Assembly: GCF_014235765.1 (NCBI RefSeq)
Contig: NZ_JACMYH010000002.1
Location: forward strand, 62,001 to 126,000
Length of the DNA: 64,000 bases
Source: Pseudomonas baltica
Lineage (GTDB): Bacteria > Pseudomonadota > Gammaproteobacteria > Pseudomonadales > Pseudomonadaceae
Direction of reading: 5' to 3'
Made by a program: the position numbers and the translations under genes. The notes under the pieces were generated by a model. The model made no database searches, was not told the DNA's origin, and worked only from the letters and a program-made list of their open reading frames with translations. Shown one piece after another: positions 57,071 to 64,000 of the stretch. Every line of letters begins with the position of its first letter. Position 1 is the stretch's first letter.

Positions 57071-57763
57071 TCAGGAGAGCACCACTTCCAGCACGCAGAT
57101 GCAGTCGGGGCGCGGGTAATGCCAGCGCACGTCCACATCCCAGAACCGGGCACCGTATTCGCGCTCGGGGGCAGGCTTCTGGTAGGCCGGGCGCGGATCC
57201 TGGGCCAGGCATTGCTCGATCAACGCCACCAACGGCTCACCCAGGCGCATGGCATGCGTCCTGGCTTGCGCCAGTCCCGCGTCCAGCCACTGCACGGCAA
57301 TGGGCTCGGGCGCGGCGCTGGCGATGGCGTTGACGGCAGCAGGCACGTTGTCGGCATAGGGCACGTAGGGTTTGATGTCCAGCACCGGCGTGCCGTCGAG
57401 CAAATCGATGCCGGAGAGGTGCAGGCGCGCGCCTTCGACCTTGTCCAGGCGGACCACCGATTGACCGATGCCATTGGGCCGATGGGTGGCCCGCGTGGCG
57501 AAAACGCCGATCGACTTGTTGCCGCCCAGGCGCGGCGGACGGACCTTCAAACGCGGCTTGTCTTCCAGGGCCTCATGGAACAGGAACAGCAGCCATACAT
57601 GGCTGACCTGTTCCAGGCCCTGCACGGCCTCACCCTGATCGAACGGTGGCAGCAGCTCCAGCACGCCGCGCGCGGCCGGCGCCAGTTGCGGCTGGCGCGG
57701 GATGGCGAACTTTTCCTTGAAGCAGGAACGGACAAAACCGATGGGTTCGACGCTGTAGGCCAT
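57071..57763 (-). CDS. trmO: tRNA t6A37 N6-methyltransferase TrmO
   Basis: Methylates N6-threonylcarbamoyladenosine at position 37 of tRNA-Thr (m6t6A). It has 230 aa. The TrmO core VEPIGFVRSCFKEKFAIPRQPQL, HEALEDKP-type and HRPNGIGQSVVRLDKVEG motif are complete. ATG 57763 starts the MAYSVEPIGF sequence. It overlaps no gene but lies 5 nt from the DUF1456 gene, forming one operon on the minus strand. Confidence 0.92.
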   Translation of the reverse strand: MAYSVEPIGFVRSCFKEKFAIPRQPQLAPAARGVLELLPPFDQGEAVQGLEQVSHVWLLFLFHEALEDKPRLKVRPPRLGGNKSIGVFATRATHRPNGIGQSVVRLDKVEGARLHLSGIDLLDGTPVLDIKPYVPYADNVPAAVNAIASAAPEPIAVQWLDAGLAQARTHAMRLGEPLVALIEQCLAQDPRPAYQKPAPEREYGARFWDVDVRWHYPRPDCICVLEVVLS

Positions 57764-57768
57764 GGGGC

Positions 57769-58230
57769 TCAGCCGCGGACTCGCAGGGTCAGGCCCTTGA
57801 GGAAGTTGCGCAGCAACTGGTCGCCGCACGCACGGTAGTTGTTGTGGCCAAACTTGCGAAACAAGGCGCTCAGTTCAGGTTTGGACACCGGAAAGTCGAC
57901 CGACTTGAGCACGGCGTGCATGTCGTCTTCCTTGAGTTCGAAGGCCACGCGCAGTTTTTTCAAGACGATGTTGTTGGTGACCGGCAGCTCGACCGCCTGG
58001 GCGGGGCGGCTCTCGTCGCGACCGCGGCGATAGATCACCAAGCCATCGAGAAAGTGCGCCAGGACAGCGTCCGGACAATGCACGAAGCCTTCTTCTTCGT
58101 CCTTCTTGGTGTAGCTGATGACGTCGGCCTTGCTGATTTCCAGTCCGCCCAAAGCGGTGATGTCGGCAACCTTGCCGTCGCTGATGTCGAGCATGTAGCG
58201 CACGCTGCGCAGTACATCGTTGTGGATCAT
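57769..58230 (-). CDS. DUF1456 family protein (YehS-like)
   Basis: Encodes 153 aa with two repeats of the DUF1456 motif: NDVLRSVRYMLDISDGKVADI and NNIVLKKLRVAFELKEDDMHAVL. Each half ends in a short FR/K-rich helix. No catalytic residues are evident and no function is established for the family. It sits directly upstream of trmO (5 nt) on the minus strand and follows the pseudouridine-synthase homologue by 55 nt, so an RNA-related role would fit its neighbours but is not shown. Confidence 0.88.
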   Translation of the reverse strand: MIHNDVLRSVRYMLDISDGKVADITALGGLEISKADVISYTKKDEEEGFVHCPDAVLAHFLDGLVIYRRGRDESRPAQAVELPVTNNIVLKKLRVAFELKEDDMHAVLKSVDFPVSKPELSALFRKFGHNNYRACGDQLLRNFLKGLTLRVRG

Positions 58231-58285
58231 GGTGTGTATCCTGGTTGAACGACGCTGCCCAGGCAGCGCCGGAAAAAGAGAGGGT

Positions 58286-58996
58286 TCAGAATTTTTCCTT
58301 GGTCGTCAGGTAGCGCCACTGGCCCAGGGGCAGCTTGCCCATCGACACACCGCCCACGCGAATGCGGCGGATCGAGACGATCGTCAGACCGACACTGGCG
58401 CACAGTTGCTGCAGCACCCCGGGTGCCGGGTTCTTCAAGGCGAAGCGCAGGCGTGTCTCGTTCTGCCAGCTGGCTTTCACCGCCGGCAGCGCCTTGCCCT
58501 TGTACATCGCGCCATGATTGAGGCGGTTGAGGCCGTGGGGGCTGATCTCGCCGGTGATTTCCACCACGTATTCCTGTTCGATCTTGGCCGCATCGGCGGT
58601 CAGCTTGCGCAGGGTCTTCCAGTCCTGGGTGAAGATCTGCAGGCCGCTGGCATTGGCAGGCAGCTCGGCCGCGCAGCTCAGGCGCAGGAAGTGCCCCTTG
58701 AGCGGACGCTTGCCGAAGCCGTGCTCGCTGGACAGGGTCTGGGCGTTGAGCGTAGCCAGCGCGTCTTCGGCACTCTGTCCCGGTGCCTGGTGCAGCAACA
58801 GGGTCACCGGCTCCGGTGCTTCGGCCTTGGCCTGAGGATCGAGCTCGACCTTCTGTGCGTCCACCTTGAACTGCGGTTCGTCGACCACCACGCCGTCAAC
58901 GGACACCCAGCCGCCTTCGATGAAGAGTTCGGCCTCGCGGCGGGAACACCCGACCAGTTCGATGAGGCGTTTGGAAAGACGAGTGGGTTCAGACAT
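58286..58996 (-). CDS. RsuA/RluF-like pseudouridine synthase homologue lacking the catalytic Asp
   Basis: Encodes 236 aa. An N-terminal S4 RNA-binding domain (about residues 5-55, LSKRLIELVGCSRREAELFI) is followed by the RsuA/RluF-type fold: KIEQEYVVEITGE and VGLTIVSIRRIRVGGVSMGKLPLGQWRYL. In active family members the region GRLDxDSxGL supplies the nucleophilic Asp. Here the aligned stretch (residues 111-120) reads ELPANASGLQ, with Pro and Asn where Asp residues should be. I checked this on the nucleotides. The product may bind rRNA without isomerising U. It lies 55 nt upstream of the DUF1456 and trmO genes on the same strand. Confidence 0.85.
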   Translation of the reverse strand: MSEPTRLSKRLIELVGCSRREAELFIEGGWVSVDGVVVDEPQFKVDAQKVELDPQAKAEAPEPVTLLLHQAPGQSAEDALATLNAQTLSSEHGFGKRPLKGHFLRLSCAAELPANASGLQIFTQDWKTLRKLTADAAKIEQEYVVEITGEISPHGLNRLNHGAMYKGKALPAVKASWQNETRLRFALKNPAPGVLQQLCASVGLTIVSIRRIRVGGVSMGKLPLGQWRYLTTKEKF

Positions 58997-59148
58997 GACT
59001 GCGGCCGTAGCAAGGAAAGGGCGCTAGTGTAACTGCCTGGAGGCGGTTAAGCCCGCGCAGATTGCCCGGCGTCTAGCGCCTGCGGCTGGCGTGGCGGCGA
59101 ACCGGGCCGGTCGCCGCCGTCTTGCCTGTCGAGCCAGGGCAGCTCGAA

Positions 59149-60486
59149 TCAGGCCAGTTCGGCCCACAGATCGTATTCGTCGGCATCGACGATGGTGCAC
59201 CAGACCTTGTCGCCCGGTTTGAGGTGGGTGGCATCGTCGATGAACACGTTGCCGTCGATTTCCGGGGCGTCGAAGAAGCAACGGCCCACCGCACCCTGTT
59301 CCTCGACTTCATCGATCAGCACTTCCACGCGCTTGCCGATGCGCATCTGCAGGCGTGCGGCACTGATGGCCTGCTGGTGCGCCATGAAGCGGTCCCAACG
59401 GTCCTGCTTCACGTCGTCGGGGACGATGGCAGCGTCCAGCAGGTTGGCAGGCGCGCCCTCGACCGGCGAATACTGGAAGCAGCCAACGCGGTCCAGTTGC
59501 GCCTCGCTCAGCCAGTCCAGCAGGTACTGGAAGTCTTCTTCGGTCTCGCCGGGGAAGCCGACGATGAAGGTCGAACGGATGATCAGGTCCGGGCACTGCT
59601 CGCGCCACTTCTTGATCCGCGCCAGGGTCTTGTCTTCGAAGGCCGGGCGTTTCATGGCCTTGAGCACTTTCGGGCTGGCGTGCTGGAAGGGGATGTCCAG
59701 GTACGGCAGGATCTTGCCGGCGGCCATCAGCGGGATGATGTCGTCGACGTTGGGGTAGGGGTACACGTAGTGCAGGCGCACCCAGACGCCCAGTGTGCTC
59801 AGGGCTTCGCACAATTCGAGCATGCGTGTCTTGACCGGGCGACCGTTCCAGAAGTCGGTCTTGTACTTCACGTCCACCCCATAGGCACTGGTGTCCTGGG
59901 AGATGACCAGCACTTCCTTGACCCCGGCCTTGACCAGGCGCTCGGCCTCGCTCAGCACATCGCCCACCGGACGGCTGACCAGCTTGCCGCGCATCGAGGG
60001 GATGATGCAGAAGCTGCAGCTGTGGTTGCAGCCTTCTGAAATTTTCAGGTAGGCGTAGTGACGCGGCGTCAGCTTGATGCCCTGTGGCGGTACCAGGTCG
60101 ATCAGCGGGTTGTGGTCATGCCGAGGCGGCACCACCTGGTGCACCGCGTTGACCACCTGCTCGTACTGCTGCGGGCCGGTGACCGACAGCACGCTGGGGT
60201 GCACCTTGCGAATGGCATTCTCTTCCACGCCCATGCAGCCGGTGACGATGACCTTGCCGTTCTCCTTGAGCGCTTCGCCGATCACTTCCAGGGACTCGGC
60301 CTTGGCGGTGTCGATGAAACCACAGGTGTTGACGACCACCACGTCGGCGTCTTCGTAGGTGGACACCACCTGGTAACCTTCCATGCGCAACTGAGTCAGG
60401 ATTCGCTCGGAATCGACCAGGGCCTTGGGGCAACCCAGCGAGACGAAGCCGACCTTTGGAGCGGCCGACGAAGGAGTGGTGGACAT
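59149..60486 (-). CDS. rimO: Ribosomal protein S12 methylthiotransferase RimO
   Basis: Radical-SAM enzyme that methylthiolates Asp88 of ribosomal protein S12. It has 445 aa. The N-terminal cluster cysteines 19, 55 and 84 and the radical-SAM set Cys153, Cys157 and Cys160 in [10 protein letters not shown] are all present, and a C-terminal TRAM domain follows. ATG 60486 gives the standard start; upstream in-frame codons are rejected. It is divergent from kup. Confidence 0.96.
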   Translation of the reverse strand: MSTTPSSAAPKVGFVSLGCPKALVDSERILTQLRMEGYQVVSTYEDADVVVVNTCGFIDTAKAESLEVIGEALKENGKVIVTGCMGVEENAIRKVHPSVLSVTGPQQYEQVVNAVHQVVPPRHDHNPLIDLVPPQGIKLTPRHYAYLKISEGCNHSCSFCIIPSMRGKLVSRPVGDVLSEAERLVKAGVKEVLVISQDTSAYGVDVKYKTDFWNGRPVKTRMLELCEALSTLGVWVRLHYVYPYPNVDDIIPLMAAGKILPYLDIPFQHASPKVLKAMKRPAFEDKTLARIKKWREQCPDLIIRSTFIVGFPGETEEDFQYLLDWLSEAQLDRVGCFQYSPVEGAPANLLDAAIVPDDVKQDRWDRFMAHQQAISAARLQMRIGKRVEVLIDEVEEQGAVGRCFFDAPEIDGNVFIDDATHLKPGDKVWCTIVDADEYDLWAELA

Positions 60487-60682
60487 GGCTAACCTCGGTA
60501 TCGATAGGGCCTCGTGGGCCACACAGGTGGGCGCTGGGTACGCCTCTGATCAAAAAGTGCGCAATTCTAGCGATGGCCGGGTCGCTTGACCAGCATTATG
60601 CGAGGAATTGCGACGAGTGCTGCGCTATGCTTCGCCGCATCTCGCCACATGGCGTTACAAATCACGGGTGCGGGAGTGGTCG

Positions 60683-62581
60683 ATGGTTCAGGCAAGCAGT
60701 AACGGCAATGGCGGACATTCGGCGGCCCGACCGATCGGCATGCTGGTGGCAGCGGTCGGTGTCGTTTATGGCGACATCGGCACCAGCCCGTTGTACACGC
60801 TCAAGGAAGTCTTTTCCGGGGGCTATGGCGTGCCCATTTCCCACGACGGGGTGCTGGGCATCCTCTCGCTGATTTTCTGGTCGCTGATCTGGGTCGTCTC
60901 GATCAAGTACATGCTGTTCGTGTTGCGCGCCGACAACCAGGGCGAAGGCGGCATCATGGCCCTGACGGCGTTGGCGACGCGTGCCACCGCCTCGCTGCCT
61001 AGGCTGCGTGCCTTGATGGTGGTGTGCGGGCTGGCCGGTGCCGCGCTGTTCTACGGCGACAGCATGATCACCCCGGCGGTGTCGGTGCTTTCGGCCATCG
61101 AGGGCATGGAACTGGCGTTCGATGGCCTGGAGCGTTGGGTGGTGCCGATGGCGCTGGTGGTACTGGTGGCGCTGTTCCTGATCCAGAAGCACGGTACACA
61201 ACGCATCGGCAAGCTGTTCGGGCCGGTGATGGTGGTGTGGTTCCTGGTGCTGGGGCTGCTGGGTGCCTACGGGGTATACCAGCACCCCGAAGTGCTCAAG
61301 GCGTTCAATCCGGTCTGGGCAGTGCGCTTCTTCATCGTTCACCCCGGCATGGGTGTGGCGATCCTCGGCGCCGTGGTGCTGGCACTGACCGGCGCCGAGG
61401 CGCTGTATGCCGACATGGGGCATTTTGGCCGCAAGCCGATTGCCCGTGCCTGGTTCATTCTGGTGCTGCCTGCCCTGGTGCTGAACTACTTCGGGCAGGG
61501 CGGCCTGTTGCTGGAAAACCCCGAGGCGGCGCGCAATCCGTTTTTCCTGCTGGCGCCAGGCTGGGCCCTGGTGCCGCTGGTGGCACTGTCCACCCTGGCC
61601 ACCGTGATCGCATCGCAGGCGGTGATCTCCGGCGCTTTCTCCCTGACCCAGCAGGCCATCCAGCTGGGCTACATCCCGCGCATGCACATCCAGCACACCT
61701 CGAGCAGCGAGCAGGGGCAGATCTATATCGGCGCGGTGAACTGGGCGTTGATGGTTGGCGTGGTGCTGCTGGTGATCGGTTTCGAATCCTCCGGTGCGCT
61801 GGCCTCGGCCTATGGCGTCGCCGTCACCGGGACCATGTTGATGACCACCATCCTGGTGTCGGCCGTGATGCTGCTGCTGTGGAAGTGGCCGCCGGTGCTG
61901 GCCGTCCCGGTCCTGCTGGGTTGCCTTCTGGTCGATGGCCTGTTCTTCGCCGCCAACGTGCCGAAGATCATTCAGGGCGGTGCGTTCCCGGTGCTGGCGG
62001 GAACCGTGTTGTTCATCCTCATGACCACCTGGAAGCGCGGCAAGCAACTGCTGGTCGAACGGATCGACGAGGGCGGGTTGCCGCTGCCGATCTTCATCGG
62101 CAGCATCAGCGTACAGCCGCCGCATCGCGTCCAGGGCACGGCGGTGTTCCTTACTGCACGTTCCGATGCCGTGCCCCACGCGTTGTTGCACAACCTGCTG
62201 CACAACCAGGTGTTGCATGAGCAGGTGGTGCTGTTGACGGTGGTCAACGAAGACACACCGAGGGTGCCCATTGCACGGCGGTTCGAGGTGCAGAGCTATG
62301 GCGAAGGGTTCTTCCGGGTCATTCTGCATTACGGCTTCATGGACGAACCGGACGTGCCCGGCGCCCTGGCCCTGTGCGATCTGCCGGAGCTGGACTTCAG
62401 CCCGATGCGCACCACCTATTTCCTCAGCCGCGAGACGGTGATCGCTTCCAAGTTGGCCGGCATGGCGCGCTGGCGCGAGCAGTTGTTCGCCTTCATGCTG
62501 AAGAATGCCAATGGCAACCTGCGCTTCTTCAAGCTGCCGGTGAACCGGGTGATCGAACTCGGTACGCAGGTGGAGATGTAG
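60683..62581 (+). CDS. kup: Low-affinity potassium transporter Kup
   Basis: K+/H+ symporter of the KUP/HAK/KT family. It has 632 aa. About twelve transmembrane helices in the first 460 residues carry the signatures [14 protein letters not shown] and [11 protein letters not shown], then a cytosolic C-terminal domain follows. GGGAGTGG precedes ATG 60683. The terminator with the next convergent gene lies 24 nt downstream. Confidence 0.97.
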   Translation: MVQASSNGNGGHSAARPIGMLVAAVGVVYGDIGTSPLYTLKEVFSGGYGVPISHDGVLGILSLIFWSLIWVVSIKYMLFVLRADNQGEGGIMALTALATRATASLPRLRALMVVCGLAGAALFYGDSMITPAVSVLSAIEGMELAFDGLERWVVPMALVVLVALFLIQKHGTQRIGKLFGPVMVVWFLVLGLLGAYGVYQHPEVLKAFNPVWAVRFFIVHPGMGVAILGAVVLALTGAEALYADMGHFGRKPIARAWFILVLPALVLNYFGQGGLLLENPEAARNPFFLLAPGWALVPLVALSTLATVIASQAVISGAFSLTQQAIQLGYIPRMHIQHTSSSEQGQIYIGAVNWALMVGVVLLVIGFESSGALASAYGVAVTGTMLMTTILVSAVMLLLWKWPPVLAVPVLLGCLLVDGLFFAANVPKIIQGGAFPVLAGTVLFILMTTWKRGKQLLVERIDEGGLPLPIFIGSISVQPPHRVQGTAVFLTARSDAVPHALLHNLLHNQVLHEQVVLLTVVNEDTPRVPIARRFEVQSYGEGFFRVILHYGFMDEPDVPGALALCDLPELDFSPMRTTYFLSRETVIASKLAGMARWREQLFAFMLKNANGNLRFFKLPVNRVIELGTQVEM

Positions 62582-62604
62582 GTTCGGTGTAGGCCGCACA
62601 AAAA

Positions 62605-62638
62605 AAAGCCCCGGTACCTGCGCAGGTCCGGGGCTTTG
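62605..62638. terminator. Bidirectional terminator between kup and the VirJ-like gene
   Basis: AAAGCCCCGG (62605-62614) pairs with CCGGGGCTTT (62627-62636), inside which TACCTG/CAGGT extends the stem. A-tract and T-tract flank it, so it serves both convergent genes. Confidence 0.9.
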
Positions 62639-62652
62639 CTTTTACAGCCCGA

Positions 62653-63933
62653 TCAGTTCGAGCCGGTACGCTTGTCGATCTGCAGCACCAGGCGCTTGGC
62701 CAGCGCCGGGTAATTCTCGTCGAAATGGTGGCCACCCGGCAGCTTGAGCTTCTCGCCTACTGCAGTCGGCTCGGTACAGCCGCTTTCGTCGGCCTCTTCT
62801 TCGCCATACACGCAAACAACCTTGGCGGCCGGCAGCTTGGCCATTTCCGGCCCGGTGGGGGCCTCCTTGCCAGCGTTGCCGAGCCAACCCTCGACTTCGA
62901 TCTCGAAGCTGCCACTGCGGGCGAACGCCAACAGGATGATAGCGCTGACGCTGTCCTGTGCCTCGGCGGGCAGGCGGTTATAGATGGCCGGGAGCACGTC
63001 GGCACCGAACGAATAACCGGTCAGCACGAAGCGTTTTGCGCCCCACTTCTGCCGGTAGAAGTGCATCAGCTCGACCAGGTCGTCGGCACTCTGCTCGGGC
63101 GTCTTGTGTTCCCAGTAGTAGCGCAGGGTATCGATACCCACGGTCGGGTAGCCCATCGTCGCCATGTCGCCGGCAACCGCCTTGTCGAGGTCGCGCCAGC
63201 CGCCGTCGCCGGAGAGGAACAGGCTGACGGTCTCGTTGCTCTGCGCGGCGGGCACCTCGACCACCGGGATGGCCAGATGGGTGCCTTCGGTGCCGACCAG
63301 GATGGCGGTGATCTGGTTCTTCAGCACCTGCGGCAGCTTCACGTCGTAGTCGCTGATGACAGTCTGCGCATTGGGCTGGTCACGCACGAACGCCGCACTG
63401 GCATCGTCGGGGTTGTCATTCCAGGCAACCATCCACTGGCCATGCTCGGCTTTCTTCGGCAACTCCGGCAGACAGCCGTCCGGTTTCTCCACGCTCAGGT
63501 CCACCGAGACTGCCTGAGCCTTGTCATTGTCCTGGGTGGCCAACCAGCGCCAGGCCAGCGACGCACCCGGACCTATGCCAGCCACCAGGTCCGGTGCGCC
63601 GTCGAGACGCTTGATGGCAGCGTCCAGGGCGGCCTGCTGCAGGCCGCAGTCGGTTTCCGGCAGGATCACCTGGACGATGTGCGCCGAGGCATCCCGGCTC
63701 AGGTCCAGCAACTGCTTGTCGGTCAAGGCTTCGGCAGCAGGCAGTGCAATCGCCACTCGCGACTTGGTCCGAGTGCCGGGTACGACTTCGCGGGCATCGC
63801 TGCCGTTGCTCAGGCGCTGGGCGCTGAGCTGCGCTGCAGGAACAGGGCGGGTGGCCCACCAGTAATAACCGGCTACCGCCAGCAGCAGTACCACGATCAA
63901 GGCGAACAACTTGCGCCAGTTACGTCGAATCAT
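62653..63933 (-). CDS. VirJ/AcvB-like periplasmic serine hydrolase (aminoacyl-phosphatidylglycerol hydrolase)
   Basis: Encodes 426 aa. An N-terminal membrane/signal helix (about residues 9-25) precedes two domains; the C-terminal one is an alpha/beta hydrolase with the nucleophile motif LTGYSFGAD and a late His in GGHHFDE. The P. aeruginosa homologue PA0919, next to the mprF-type gene PA0920, removes alanine from alanyl-phosphatidylglycerol, and AcvB of Agrobacterium does this for lysyl-PG. Here mprF lies immediately upstream, sharing one base with this start (TGATG), so the pair makes and breaks the same lipid. Confidence 0.88.
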   Translation of the reverse strand: MIRRNWRKLFALIVVLLLAVAGYYWWATRPVPAAQLSAQRLSNGSDAREVVPGTRTKSRVAIALPAAEALTDKQLLDLSRDASAHIVQVILPETDCGLQQAALDAAIKRLDGAPDLVAGIGPGASLAWRWLATQDNDKAQAVSVDLSVEKPDGCLPELPKKAEHGQWMVAWNDNPDDASAAFVRDQPNAQTVISDYDVKLPQVLKNQITAILVGTEGTHLAIPVVEVPAAQSNETVSLFLSGDGGWRDLDKAVAGDMATMGYPTVGIDTLRYYWEHKTPEQSADDLVELMHFYRQKWGAKRFVLTGYSFGADVLPAIYNRLPAEAQDSVSAIILLAFARSGSFEIEVEGWLGNAGKEAPTGPEMAKLPAAKVVCVYGEEEADESGCTEPTAVGEKLKLPGGHHFDENYPALAKRLVLQIDKRTGSN

Positions 63934-64000
63934 CAGCGTTTCACCAATCCTGTCAGGCCACCTGCAATGAGGGCGGCGGTATCGGCCAGTGCGACCAGCG
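63933..64000 (-). CDS. mprF: MprF (aminoacyl-phosphatidylglycerol synthase), 3' end cut by window
   Basis: On the minus strand the last 22 codons before a TGA at 63935-63933 encode an Ala/Leu-rich end that reads LVALADTAALIAGGLTGLVKR. The TGA shares its A with the VirJ-like gene start. The next gene downstream and the P. aeruginosa order (mprF then the VirJ-like gene) support MprF, which adds alanine or lysine to phosphatidylglycerol. The fragment is too short for proof. Confidence 0.55.
   Translation of the reverse strand, partial: LVALADTAALIAGGLTGLVKR

Overview
This window is a chromosomal segment of a Pseudomonas, probably of the P. putida/P. fluorescens side of the genus. The evidence is high GC content with strong G/C third-position bias, and the core gene orders map-glnD-dapC, rpsB-tsf-pyrH-frr-uppS-cdsA-dxr-rseP-bamA-skp-lpxD-fabZ-lpxA-lpxB-rnhB-dnaE-accA-tilS, pyrG-kdsA-eno-ftsB-ispD, ispF-truD-surE-pcm-nlpD-rpoS, rsmZ-fdxA-mutS and pncC-recA-recX. 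The REP-like inverted repeats (cores of the CGCGGG/ACCCGCTCC type) also fit. I see no tRNA, rRNA, insertion sequence, prophage or CRISPR array. Most of the window is ordinary housekeeping DNA.

Left end (1-7.6 kb) is accessory. The C-terminal part of a LysR regulator precedes a tight 2-aminoethylphosphonate (AEP)-type operon: ABC ATPase, fused permease, phosphonoacetaldehyde hydrolase PhnX, periplasmic binding protein and an FAD-dependent amine oxidoreductase. No PhnW transaminase is present in the window, so the flavoenzyme may make phosphonoacetaldehyde. Next is a 109-aa two-helix membrane protein behind a near-perfect LexA box, facing a convergent astacin-like zinc peptidase; their stop codons overlap.

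7.6-32 kb holds dapC-glnD-map on the minus strand, then a long plus-strand run for translation (rpsB, tsf, frr), UMP kinase, isoprenoid, CDP-diacylglycerol and lipid A synthesis, outer-membrane assembly, DNA polymerase III alpha and acetyl-CoA carboxylase alpha. rpsB has an extended -10 promoter, a leader of about 130 nt and a terminator/attenuator before tsf. An intrinsic terminator separates rseP from bamA.

32-47 kb holds tilS, pyrG-kdsA-eno-ftsB-ispD, a glutathione-dependent formaldehyde detoxification pair (adhC-fghA) with a divergent LysR regulator, and ispF-truD-surE-pcm-nlpD-rpoS. REP-like elements lie in several gaps. Behind rpoS is the Gac/Rsm small RNA rsmZ, with seven GGA motifs and an upstream GacA-box-like half-site.

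47-57 kb holds fdxA and mutS (minus), pncC-recA-recX (recA with a LexA box), a small exported protein, tapT, the response regulator erdR, dgkA, and the divergent finR/fpr pair. 57-64 kb holds trmO, a DUF1456 gene, an S4-domain pseudouridine-synthase homologue that seems to have lost its catalytic aspartate, rimO, kup, and a VirJ/AcvB-like hydrolase directly downstream of the 3' end of mprF, the alanyl/lysyl-phosphatidylglycerol system.

The best leads are the PhnW-less phosphonate operon, the LexA-controlled membrane protein, the astacin-like peptidase and the pseudouridine-synthase homologue without its catalytic residue.
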